Shown here: positions 55,289-64,000 of the stretch, piece by piece | How positions within the stretch are numbered: the first letter of the stretch is position 1 | How the letters are laid out: the number at the start of each line of letters is the position of its first letter | Assembly: GCF_029867415.1 (NCBI RefSeq) | Contig: NW_026705392.1 | Coordinates: 1 to 64,000, forward strand | Length of the DNA stretch: 64,000 bases | Reading direction: 5' to 3' | Source: Vicia villosa | Lineage: Eukaryota; Streptophyta; Magnoliopsida; Fabales; Fabaceae | Position numbers and translations under genes: made by a program | Notes under the pieces: generated by a model | The model's database searches: none | Told to the model about the DNA's origin: nothing | Seen by the model: only the letters and a program-made list of their open reading frames with translations

Positions 55289-58200
55289 CCAAAGGCACTG
55301 GTTAGAGGACTCACTAAGGTTTCTAAAAAGTCCTAGAACACTTCCATACCTCAAAAATTGAGGGAGATATGCCCTGTCAAAGTTGGGTCATTTTGGAGGG
55401 AAAATGTGGAGAAAACTTGAAACTTTTTGGAAATGGGCCCATATTTTTGAGATCCAAACTTCTTCCTTATGATATTAGGAGCCCATAAATCATTGGCCAC
55501 GAATTTATTTGGTTTAAATTAATTTTATAGAATTTTTTATTCATTAAAAGTTCAATAAAATTAAAGAAAATCAAAAAGATTTGAAAGAAATTTGTTTGGT
55601 ATCAAATCCAATCTATATTTACTCCAAAACTCAATCAAATTTCGTGCACATGGTAAATGGAGAGAGATTGGATCATTCAAGGCCAAAATTAGAAAGAATA
55701 TAAATCAAATTTCAATCAAATTTGCATTTTTTCCAATCAATCTTTTCCTCACAAATTAGTCCATTCTTTCCTTAAACTTTTTACCTAATTTGGTCCTCAT
55801 ATATATACCTAAGATCAGTAGAGGAGAGAGGAGAAAAAAAATCTTGGAGAAAAGAGGCCATAACATTAGGGTTTGAAGTTAAAGAATTCCATTCAAAGTT
55901 GCACTCTCCAATTTTACTTTGCAGCCTGCCTCAAGAAATCTCAAGCCTTGCATTGTATTCCTGATCTGATATAGAGTGAGATTGGATCGATTTCCATAGC
56001 CAAAGCGTTCCAGATCGTCCTCTCCAACAAACTCACGGTTTGCAAGCTTCTTTAAGATTCAAATTTTTAACTGACGCTATTTTAATTGATTTCATGTATC
56101 TGTACGTGTTCGTGATGATGTTTGGAGGCATTTAGATCTATTATACGCAAGCTTTCATGTAGGAATGGTGAGACACCATTGTTAGGGCAAGACTATGTCA
56201 AGCTCGCGTTCTGGAGGTTATGAGCGGATTCAATCCAAAACGATCCCTCTAATGAACTCGTGGGACCTTGAATATGAGATCTGGGCGCATAGGTTTTGTG
56301 TTTAACGTTGTTCTTTGAGCTTTTTTAATTTTACAGGAATGGCTACGAAAACTTGATGCAGAATCCATGGCTAAATCGCAACAAAATCGTAGCAAATCCT
56401 AGTGCTCAAACGATGAAGGAGGTGAACAGTAAAGGGGAGACTCTTTGACCATACACGGAGCGCCCTCATTGGTTGGTCAACGAACCAGATTCTCTTGCCA
56501 ACTCTGATTGGTCACGCGCAACTACAGGGGGGCCCACGCATCTGATCTTTGACTTTTGGGTATTCACCAATTAATATATATTTTATTCGTCTGGTTTATT
56601 TTATTAACAGTTGAAACGCACAGCCTGGATGGTAAAGTGGAGAACATGGTGACTGGAGGAACCCTTGTTCGAATCCTCTGCGTGACAAGTTTTTTCAAAA
56701 TCATTCCTTGACAATCCAGTGCAACGCATCAAATCACGCCTATGGTGCATCTCTTCTCGTCACCATCAGATCTTCAACAAGCTTAAATCCAAGCGCCCAG
56801 AAAAGGATGTCCATGGTAGACCCTCAGATGCTTCTCACACTGGATCACGCGCCCAGCTAAGTTTGTTTTAGTTTTTATTTTTTTTATTTAATTTTCTACT
56901 TATTTATATTTCTTCTCTTTATCTTTTCTTTTTTCCTTTTTTTTGTTTTAATAAATTTAGTTTTAATATGTTGTTCAGTAATTAAAATATTTTTATAACC
57001 ATTTATATTATTTAATCGAAAACTTTTTTTTTTGTAATATCAAATTTTCTTTATAATAATAAATTTCTTAAACCCTGATTTTATTTTATGCCTTAAACCC
57101 TGATTTCTTCATGATCATTAATCACTGTTAGGGTTAATTAAAAATCTTCCGACTACGCGCCAGGGCAATCGAAAATCTAAGTTCCAATCCTTTCCTTTAT
57201 TTAAGTTTTATTTTAATCTTTGCCTTGTAGGTTCAACTAGATTTTACTTCATCTGTTAATGAATTGGCTCTACACTCACCCCATTATTTTCTATTAATTC
57301 TCAGATGACCAGAGTCAATCAAGGGTTAGAGGAAGATCAAGGCTCAAGATCAAGATGTTTAAACTAATTATTATTCCCTCTTATTTTCTGCTTTCATTCC
57401 CCTTCCCCGCAGGTGTTTATTGTAATAGCATAGGGCATTTATCTTTCCGCCTTTAATTTCCGTGTGATTTTAATTGCGTGGTTAGTAAATTAGGGAGTGC
57501 AACGTCATCAATCAAGCGTTAGATCACTAATCATACAAGATTAAATATTCGAACTGAACCACGTGATTATGCACCCACACACCTTTAGGGTAACCCCTCT
57601 TGTTGCCTTATAATGTTGCCTTAGTTGTTGCCTTAATGGTTGCCTGTTGCCTCTAAGTGTACTAAATAGTCAAGTCCCTCGATTCCGAGGATACCTAAAG
57701 CAATGTTGCCTGTCGCCTTCAAAGCTATTGAAACTCCCTAGATGTTGCCTTATAAAATGATTGTCCCAATTGCTAAGGTGTTCTCGCATGATGCCTAAGA
57801 AAATCAAATGACTATTATATCCTTCCCTTAGACTACCTGCCCTCTTTATGGCATGGGACAGTCTTATGGCGAGCGATTATTCTCGATGACCCGTACATCC
57901 AATTGAAAGACTTCCTGCCCTCTTATGGTATGGATAGACTCTTTCGCCCTGAAAAGCTAAAAGGACAAATTTCAAAACTTAGGGTAGTTGCTACTAATTG
58001 CTTGCTCTAAATTCAAAATCTTTTTCCCACTCTTTTCAAAATCAAATTCCAAAAGACTACGCTTATTTGCAAGCTAAAGTTCTTCTTCGAAAATCTTTTC
58101 AAACATTTCAAACAATTCAAACGAACAAGTGAGCTAAGCAATTAAGAGCCCATGGATAACCATGGATGCAAAGGGTGCTTTACACCTTCCCTTTGTATAA

Positions 58201-58336
58201 CTTACCCCCCGAACTCAAAATCTTTTCAAAAGGTCTTTTCCTGTTCTTTTAGCCTTTCTTATTGGATAAAATAAAAGTCGGTGGCGACTCTTGCTATCCG
58301 ATACATTTCGATATAAAGTCAGTTCACCGTATTACA
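55289..58336 (+). repeat. 3' LTR of the Ogre-like element, right part
   Basis: Corresponds to about 10464-13503 of the 5' LTR with few differences. Ends ATTACA, followed by AGTAT. U5 motifs at 58173-58191 and 58282-58291. Confidence 0.93.
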
Positions 58337-58341
58337 AGTAT

Positions 58342-58813
58342 GAAGTGCAATGTTGATGCGGGTTTTAATACTAGTAGGGGCACTACGAATAGAGGATGGT
58401 GTATTCGAAATCACTTTGGTAACTTTGTGTGTGGGGGAGCAGCATGGGATTTTGGATCTTTTCCTATTATTGAGGCGGAAGCATTGGCTATTAAAGAGGC
58501 TATCCTTAGTGTTATCGACCTTCATATGGAAAAGGTTACCTTCGAGAGTGATTCGCAAAGTACTATCCAAGCTATTCATTCGGGCATCTCTGGTTTGTCC
58601 GAATTTAGTTTTATTATTTCTTCAATTCGTAGTTTGTTGCTTAATTTTCCTAACTTTGAGGTTAAGTTTGTAAAACGCCAAGCGAACTCGGTTGCCCATT
58701 CCTTAGCTAAGGCGGCCGATTCTTGGACTAGGCGTAGTTGGTTTAATGTGATTCCTCCTTGTATTGCTACTTTGTTGATTAATGATATGAGTTGATTTTG
58801 TTTGTGTCAAAAA
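58342..58813 (+). pseudogene. LINE ORF2 C-terminal RNase H, right part, with poly(A)
   Basis: After the duplicated AGTAT the LINE frame resumes as KCNVDAGFNTSRGTTNRGW and ends at TGA 58793-58795. RNase H landmarks are Asp in NVDAGF, Glu in IIEAEALAIKEA, Asp in FESDSQST, and the C-terminal KRQANSVAHSLAKAAD. This is the RNase H found at the end of plant L1-type ORF2. A short 3' UTR and a nine-A tail (58809-58817) follow, then the 15-bp target duplication. Only the last part of the LINE is present, so it is a dead copy. Confidence 0.9.
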
Positions 58814-58828
58814 AAAACATGAAGAGAA
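58814..58828 (+). repeat. LINE target-site duplication, right copy
   Basis: AAAACATGAAGAGAA, matching 9572-9586. The first four A also belong to the poly(A) tail. Confidence 0.9.
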
Positions 58829-59863
58829 GATTTGTAACAAGCAGTAAAGAAACATTCAATTTCACACGTTTCCACCCCATAATCTTTGAATTTTCAAAAT
58901 TGGACAAGAGCCACTTAGTGACTGACACGTGGCAATTTGATTAAAAAAATAAAAAATATATAACACAAGCATGAAAACTAATCGTGAAACAAAAGGTGGA
59001 ATTTTTCTAGATCTTTCTTCTTCTCTCTCGCAGCTTTTCTCTCTCAAATCACACATAACCATTTCTTACATATCAAAAACAAATAAAACTCATGGCACTG
59101 GTTTAATGAAAAAATGGAAAGAGGATTACCGGTGTTTTCATGGTGGCTTGGACCGGAGATCGACGATGAGTTGTTTGGTGGCTGCAACCGGATGATGGTG
59201 CGGTGATTCGGGATCGGAAGGAGCTGGTCCGATGGCTGGTGGAGGGTGCGGATCTGTTTTCGTCGGTGGTGCAGCTTCGGATCCGGGTGGTCGTCGGCCG
59301 TAACTTCATCGGAGAGTGTTATCCGGTGGTTGGAGGGATGTGTGACGTCCTTCTCCTTTTCTCTTTTTTCTGCAAAAATACAAACGTTGTACGAGTCATG
59401 ATGTTAGGAGAAAGTAAAAAAAATTCAATGTTGTTCTTGTTAGTTGTTGTTATTTCAAGGTTTGTGAATTATTGATATGGTTATTGAAGTTTTGGGTGAG
59501 CTGTTGTGATCGAGTGAGAGCAAGGTTGAGCGCTTGCGGAGCGGTGGCCCTGCGTGTTGGAGGACGGCGCCGCAGTGGTTGAACGATGAGCAGTGCGGTA
59601 GGAATTTATCTCTTTTTTTTTTATATCTTTGAATCTTTTTTCCTCTATTTCTTCCTGCAAAAATAACAATAACAAAACTTGCACAAGTTATATTATTTTA
59701 ACACATATTTTATTTGATGGTTTGGCAGTGTTTTGAAAACTTGAAAGAGTTTGAGTTGTTTGATAATTTAGTGAAGGTAAAGGCTATAGTTTGAAGGGAA
59801 GGACCATATAGAGTCATGAAGATGTTTTTTTTCGGTTTATTGAAGAGTAATTCAATATTCAGA
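58829..59863. other. Unassigned sequence right of the LINE
   Basis: The other flank of the LINE target site. A GC-richer part (59140-59330) has open frames on both strands (58971-59195 plus, 59309-59103 minus) with no family I recognise. No repeat or RNA gene is visible. Confidence 0.5.
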
Positions 59864-60161
59864 TGTTGTTAGTCAGAAGCAGTAAAACTTCTGATGTTTT
59901 GGAGTTGAGTTAGTTAGCGTAGCTGTTAAGTTTAGTAAGGGTACTTTAGTATTTCTTAGTACGGTACGGTTTGTACCCTAAACTTGTTCACTAAGTTTAG
60001 CTTTTAGGGCTGGGGTGGCAATTTGCTTTTTGTATAAATAGTCTTGTAGTAGCTATCATTAATAGTAGAGAACGCAAGTAGAATATACAATATTATTCCC
60101 TCTCATTAATCTTTGCGCCGTTATTCTCTTTGTCATCATCTTTATTCATTGTGCACCAACA
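59864..60161 (+). repeat. Short copia LTR
   Basis: 298 bp from TGTTGTTAGTC to GCACCAACA, with terminal TGTTG/CAACA. TATAAATA at 60033-60040. The PBS follows directly. The left edge is inferred from the terminal repeat, since no second LTR is present. Confidence 0.75.
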
Positions 60162-60176
60162 ATTGGTATCTAGAGC
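60162..60176 (+). other. Copia primer-binding site
   Basis: ATTGGTATCTAGAGC right after the LTR, close to the initiator tRNA-Met type PBS. Confidence 0.8.
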
Positions 60177-60347
60177 TCCGGTTCCAAACACAGGGAAACA
60201 CGAGTGAACGTGAGTTTGTGTGACTGTGTGATTGATTTTGTTTCAGGGAAACAAAGTTGTGTTGAATCACATTTTTCTTGGTTGTTTGTGGGTTGGGAAA
60301 CACTGTGTGAGTGTGAGTGAAATCTATTTTTCTGCACAAGTTTAAAG

Positions 60348-61070
60348 ATGAGTGGAAGCAACTTGAATACCAAACTTCCAGTTCTTGATGGCAAAAACTG
60401 GAATAGATGGATGATTCAAATGCGTGTATTATTTGGTGCTCAAGATGTTCTAGATCTTGTCACTGAAGGATATGTTCCGGTTGCAGCGGATGCAACAAAA
60501 GAACAAAGAGATGCGCAAAGAGAAACGAGGAAGAGAGATCAAAAGGCGTTGTTCTTCATCCATCAGTGTGTGGATGTGAATGTGTTTGAGAAGATTGCTG
60601 ATTCTATGACGTCAAAGGAGGCGTGGGATATACTGGTCAGGTGTTACGGTGGTGACGTATCAGTGAAGAAGGTGAAGCTTCAATCCCTAAGAAAGCAATA
60701 TGAGAATCTCAACATGAAGAACAATGAGAAAGTTTCTGAGTATATCTCTAGAGTGATTTTGATCACTAATGAGATGAAGGCTTGTGGAGAAACTCTTTCT
60801 GAACAAGTAATAATAGAGAAGGTATTGAGATCATTGACCCCTCTATTTGATTACACTGTTGTAGCCATTGAACATTCTAAAGATCTGGACACCATGAGAA
60901 TAGAAGAGCTGCAAAGTAGTCTAGAGGCGTAAGAGTTGCGTCTGACTGAAAGAACTTCTGAAAGGGAAGTTGAGCAAGCTCTGAAAGCTTCTTTTGTCAA
61001 GAAGGACCAGAAGCTAAAAAAACATGGTAGGTCGCAGAAGTCATAAGTCTTCTATTCTGATGAGGAGAAA
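60348..61070 (+). pseudogene. Copia gag, broken
   Basis: 194 codons from MSGSNLNTKLPVLDGKNWNR to a TAA at 60930-60932. In the same frame the sequence continues (ELRLTERTSEREVEQALKAS) to another stop near 61045. It matches the UBN2-type gag of copia elements: NWNRWMIQMRVLFGAQDV, SKEAWDILVRCYGG, and SEYISRVILITNEM. The zinc knuckle and everything after it are lost at the junction at about 61110. Confidence 0.87.
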
Positions 61071-61108
61071 CATCAGAAGGGAAAGGAGAAGTATGACAAG
61101 AGAATGGT

Positions 61109-61888
61109 TCAGACAATGTCGTTTGCAGTAAGCCCCATGATCCTTTGAGACCACTTTTGAGTGGAAGTAACGAAAGGACCACTTGCAGGTAAGTGGGACT
61201 TAAACCAGGTGTATAACAACGACAAACAATTTCGTATGGCTCCTCCTTTACCATATCGAGAGTGAATGGAATAGTACATATCGACTAGCAGAGTAGGGAC
61301 CGGATTCTTATCCACAAAAAGACATATAGCGGCCAAATCAACGAACTTGTGAATGTTAGGGAACATCACGATCCCATAAATCAGAACGGCCAGAAGGGCG
61401 TTGAAAGCTTCCCACATCTTTTTGTTAGCCAACTCTTGGGCCTTTTCAATCAAGAAACTCATATAGAAACCATGAGTGTTACCATTCTTCTTCCAATTTT
61501 CATGAACGTCTCCTATGCTCAAATAAAGAGCGTTGGCAATGTAATCCAAATCAGGCTCCTCTGGGACACAAACAAAAGGAACCTTGCGTTGAACCTTGAT
61601 ATTGAGAAAATGAGAGTACTCCTCGAGAGTGGGAGCCAACTGATAGCCTGAGAAGGTGAAACAACGCAAGTCGGGATCATAGAACTGGAGAAGAGTAGAT
61701 AAAGCCCATTCGTCGACATGTGAGTACAAAAGAGTCAAGATGTTGCCATAATTCTCAGTGAACACTGTTTTATTATGACCAGTAATTAATCCACCTAACT
61801 GTCCCAACTGAATCATGCCTTAACGATGGAAACTGTAAGTGTGAGTACGCCTTGTAGCTTCTCTGGTAGCGGTCACGTTGTTAGTCAT
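61109..61888 (-). pseudogene. Ogre ORF1 (plant mobile domain-like), minus strand
   Basis: The original start is probably the ATG at 61888 (MTNNVTATREATRR). An in-frame TAA (61822-61820) precedes a 235-codon open stretch from 61816. It shows LLQFYDPDLRCFTFSGYQLA, PTLEEYSHFLNI, IYGIVMFPNIHKFVDL, NPVPTLLVDMYYSIH, and LLYTWFKSHLP, the pattern of Ogre ORF1, a plant mobile domain-like protein encoded upstream of gag. Its role in the element is unknown. It ends at a TGA created at the junction with the copia fragment, where the family normally continues NDIVW. Confidence 0.87.
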
Positions 61889-62713
61889 CCTGAATGAAAA
61901 GTAATAACCTCAGATACCCTGAAAAATGGCATGCATATGAGAGATAATACTATTTTTTTTTGTTGCTTTTTTTTTCTTACATCTTTTCTACTCCTTTTTT
62001 TTTGGAAATTAAATATGCCATGATGAAAATGATGCAATGGGGTTTCTCCCAACATAAGAGATTTGTGGCGTTGTCTCTGAGCAGAATCGGGCGTCACAAG
62101 ATCAAAGGTCCGGCATCTTTTTTGGAAACACATGAATATCAAGAACCATGAGAACAGACCAAATAAAGGTCCGACCTCAACTATGAAGGAGCAATGGTAT
62201 GTAGGAGCCAAGGTTTCCTGTCCCACCCCAATTTCACAGGTATGAAGTCTAGACACGGACAAGTGGTTCCTAATGGTCACCAGGGTTAACGATTCCCATG
62301 GGGTACAATGTTTTTGAGGCACAAACGTGCCAGACACAATGTTCCATGAAAGAACCTCGCCTGGTTGTGGTACCCCATGTCAAGCTCGATCGTATCAAAC
62401 GCTACGGGAGTTGACATGGGCATCCACACTAATCCTAAGTATCACTGGCCTGGGTAGTCGGCATTTTACCTCACAAAAACCCCCCCACCTGTAAAACAAA
62501 TCAGGAAAAATATGTGGCCCCCACGGGGACCCATAATATAGTCCAGATGCATGCGGAAAGTAAACATGATATGCAAGCAAGAAATAAATATGATATGCAA
62601 GCATATATACAAATGAAGCAAACACATAAGTAAATAAAGAAACACCCAATAAACGAAACAAACGAAGGCTAGGATTGACTCGCTAAGAATGGACCAGCAC
62701 AGGTCTATCAACA
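61889..62713 (-). other. Leader of the minus-strand Ogre
   Basis: Homologous to about 50114-50781. The 150-codon minus frame (62337-61885) overlaps it, has no recognisable content and ends in low-complexity Lys runs, so it is not called. Confidence 0.7.
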
Positions 62714-62731
62714 TCCCCAGCAGAGTCGCCA
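62714..62731 (-). other. Primer-binding site of the minus-strand Ogre (right)
   Basis: Minus strand TGGCGACTCTGCTGGGGA, two bases from the LTR end GCGTGCGACA. Confidence 0.9.
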
Positions 62732-62733
62732 GC

Positions 62734-64000
62734 TGTCGCACGCTCGCGAAAAATGAACAGAGTCGCCACCAATATATTTATCCCATAAGGGAAAGGAATA
62801 TCAGAGAACCTGGAAAAGGAAGGAACAGGGTCTTACGACCAGAGAATCAAGGTACTGGAGTCGGTTACGCAAGGGGAAGGTGTTAGCACCCCTCACGCCC
62901 ATCGTACTCGATGGTATCCACCTATGTTTGTTTCTATCTAAAGGGTGTGTACTATGTCTATGTCTATATGCGAATGAATGCAGAATGTAGGGGAAATAAA
63001 GAATTGTACTCGCACGGGCCCTACCCCGCTGCCTACGTATCCTTTTCAGGAATCAGAGTTACCGTAGCTCGGCTCACGATTTTTTGTTTGTTTTTGTGTT
63101 TTTTAGTTGGGCGGAATTAACGTTCGCGTTCTTGCATAAGGGACGACCTACGATGCGATCGAGCGGAACTAACAGTGCCCTTAGATGCCAACGAGGCAAA
63201 AGAAAAAGAAATGATTGGTTTGTATCTTTTAGGGTAATTCCATGATGACAAAGACCCACTACAAGGCTTCGCATCACTTCCTTACTTTGTTTTAAGTCTA
63301 ACCATTCATTAGTGTTTTAAGTGTTTTTGGTTGGTGTTTTTTAAGGGAATTTATTTGTGACTTAGATCATACCAAAAAAGGGTTTTTGTTTTGTGAGTAT
63401 TTAGAGAATGCACATCAAGGCCTACACCTTAATCGTTTCTCTAAATAGCGACTAAGAAATACACCGAGGTCTCACACCTCAATCATTTCTTTTCCGCTAA
63501 GTAAAAGAAAAACAAAAAGAAGTTTTTTGTTGTGAATATTTAGAGAATGCACATCGAGGCCTACGCCACAATCGTTTCTCTAAATAGCGGTAAAGAAATA
63601 CACCGAGGCCTCACACCTCAATCATTTCTTTTCCGCTAAGTAGAAAAGAACATACATCGAGGCCTACGCCCCAATCATTTCTTTCCTACTATGAAAGATA
63701 GCAACGATATGATCCTTGTCGGTATTTATTAAGTATTTTAAAAGCTGAAAAGAAAAAGAATGAAAGAAGGGAACTATTTCTAAATTCTAATCTAAGTTGT
63801 CTATACAAGGGGATCAAAAATAATAAAAGAACTATACACTATACATGGAACAGGCAAAGGAAAATCAATATGCGACAAATAAAATTGAGAACTATAGCAA
63901 ACAAATTGGCATTCACAAACACACATATATCACTTAGTTCTAAAAAAATCGAGACTAAAAGTAATTCCTAAGTCTACTAAAGAATTATTTGCAAAAAGTG
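62734..64000 (-). repeat. 5' LTR, terminal part, of the right-hand minus-strand Ogre
   Basis: Homologous to 50802 onward. U5 motifs at 62873-62892 and 62758-62768. It carries hairpin repeats at 63400-63690. The start of the LTR is beyond the window. Confidence 0.85.
63400..63690 (-). repeat. Hairpin-forming LTR repeats, second type
   Basis: Alternating units of about 40 bases: AGAGAATGCACATC...AATCGTTTCTCT (63402-63443, 63541-63583) and AAGAAATACACCGAGG...ATCATTTCTTTT (63447-63492, 63592-63631), with a fifth near 63645-63685. Ends pair (AGAGAA/TTTCTCT, AAGAAA/TTTCTT). Same place and design as 51522-51755 but different sequence. Confidence 0.8.

Larger units (their letters stand above)
9800..58336 (+). 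mobile_element. Non-autonomous Ogre-like LTR retrotransposon with nested insertions
   Basis: The element is bounded by TGTCATACCCC and ATTACA with AGTAT duplications. In order: 5' LTR 9800-13503, Ogre-type PBS, leader, gag remnant (14694-14795 plus 21718-22446), 3' UTR, PPT, and a split 3' LTR (24815-25133 and 55289-58336). Protease, RT, RNase H and integrase are absent, so it must have moved with enzymes from a relative. The rest of its span is later insertions: an Athila-like element in gag, and the ISU1/Sirevirus/minus-strand Ogre block in the 3' LTR. Its own sequence is roughly 11.5 kb. Confidence 0.9.
59864..61110 (+). mobile_element. Ty1/copia element, 5' end only
   Basis: 5' LTR 59864-60161, PBS, and a broken gag, ending at about 61110 where Ogre ORF1 sequence (minus strand) begins. 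Protease and pol are missing, so this is a truncated copy joined to the Ogre by deletion or recombination. It is a different family from the Sirevirus (298-bp LTR, different gag). Confidence 0.82.
61112..64000 (-). mobile_element. Minus-strand Ogre, 5' end (LTR, PBS, leader, ORF1)
   Basis: Minus strand, from high coordinates: the 3' part of the 5' LTR (64000 to 62734, running off the window), PBS 62731-62714, leader, and ORF1. Gag and pol are replaced by the copia fragment. The leader and LTR end are homologous to those of the element at 50802-55288 but clearly diverged. Confidence 0.85.

Noticed and set aside
61885..62337. 150-codon minus-strand frame upstream of Ogre ORF1
   Set aside because: It lies in the leader, ends in Lys-rich low complexity from a poly-T tract, and has no known family.

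Overview
This window is intergenic repeat DNA from a large plant genome. It most likely comes from a legume of the pea/vetch/faba tribe (Fabeae). The evidence is several Ogre/Tat-type Ty3-gypsy elements with LTRs of 3.7-4.6 kb, Ogre-type primer-binding sites, an Ogre-specific ORF1, satellite-like 3' UTR repeats, an Athila-like element, a Sirevirus-type copia element with a third ORF, and a LINE with a C-terminal RNase H. I see no intact host gene. The only host-gene material is a broken ISU1 (ISCU, iron-sulfur scaffold) fragment and a relic that looks like cytosolic GAPDH.

Layout. (1) 1-8578, + strand: the 3' half of an Ogre element, with RNase H, integrase, a 3' UTR carrying a hairpin array and a 47-bp minisatellite, a PPT and a full 3' LTR. 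(2) 8579-9571: unassigned AT-rich DNA with a fold-back. (3) 9572-58828: a set of nested insertions. A 5'-truncated LINE (target duplication 9572-9586 / 58814-58828) is split by an Ogre-like non-autonomous element at 9800-58336 (duplication AGTAT on both sides, and the LINE reading frame resumes exactly). That element has a 5' LTR, PBS, leader, remnant gag, 3' UTR, PPT and a disrupted 3' LTR. Its gag is split by a minus-strand Athila-like element at 14796-21712 (duplication CACTT). Its 3' LTR (24815-25133 plus 55289-58336) is split and has lost about 345 bp. In the gap lie the ISU1/GAPDH fragment segment and a minus-strand, coding-deleted Ogre at 45035-55288. The ISU1 fragment is itself split by a Sirevirus-like copia at 25781-42798 (duplication GGATC). 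This copia is a tandem array LTR-internal-LTR-internal-LTR, with both internals lacking reverse transcriptase and RNase H. (4) 58829-59863: unassigned. (5) 59864-61110: the 5' end of another copia element with a short LTR and gag. (6) 61109-64000: a minus-strand Ogre with ORF1, leader, PBS and the end of its 5' LTR, running off the window.

How the parts relate. Nearly every element here is defective (nonsense codons in Ogre pol, gag and ORF1; no pol in the Athila-like and Ogre-like copies; no RT in the Sirevirus copies). Yet the cis signals (LTRs, TATA boxes, PBS, PPT) are well preserved, so these copies were probably mobilised in trans. The least explained signals are conserved non-coding structures: an array of covarying hairpins downstream of the coding region in three Ogre-type elements, a second PBS-like half-site inside every Ogre LTR end, a conserved palindrome in the same LTR ends, and a three-hairpin block directly after the Athila protease frame. 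A 55-codon ORF for a two-helix membrane peptide lies behind its own TATA box inside an Ogre LTR.
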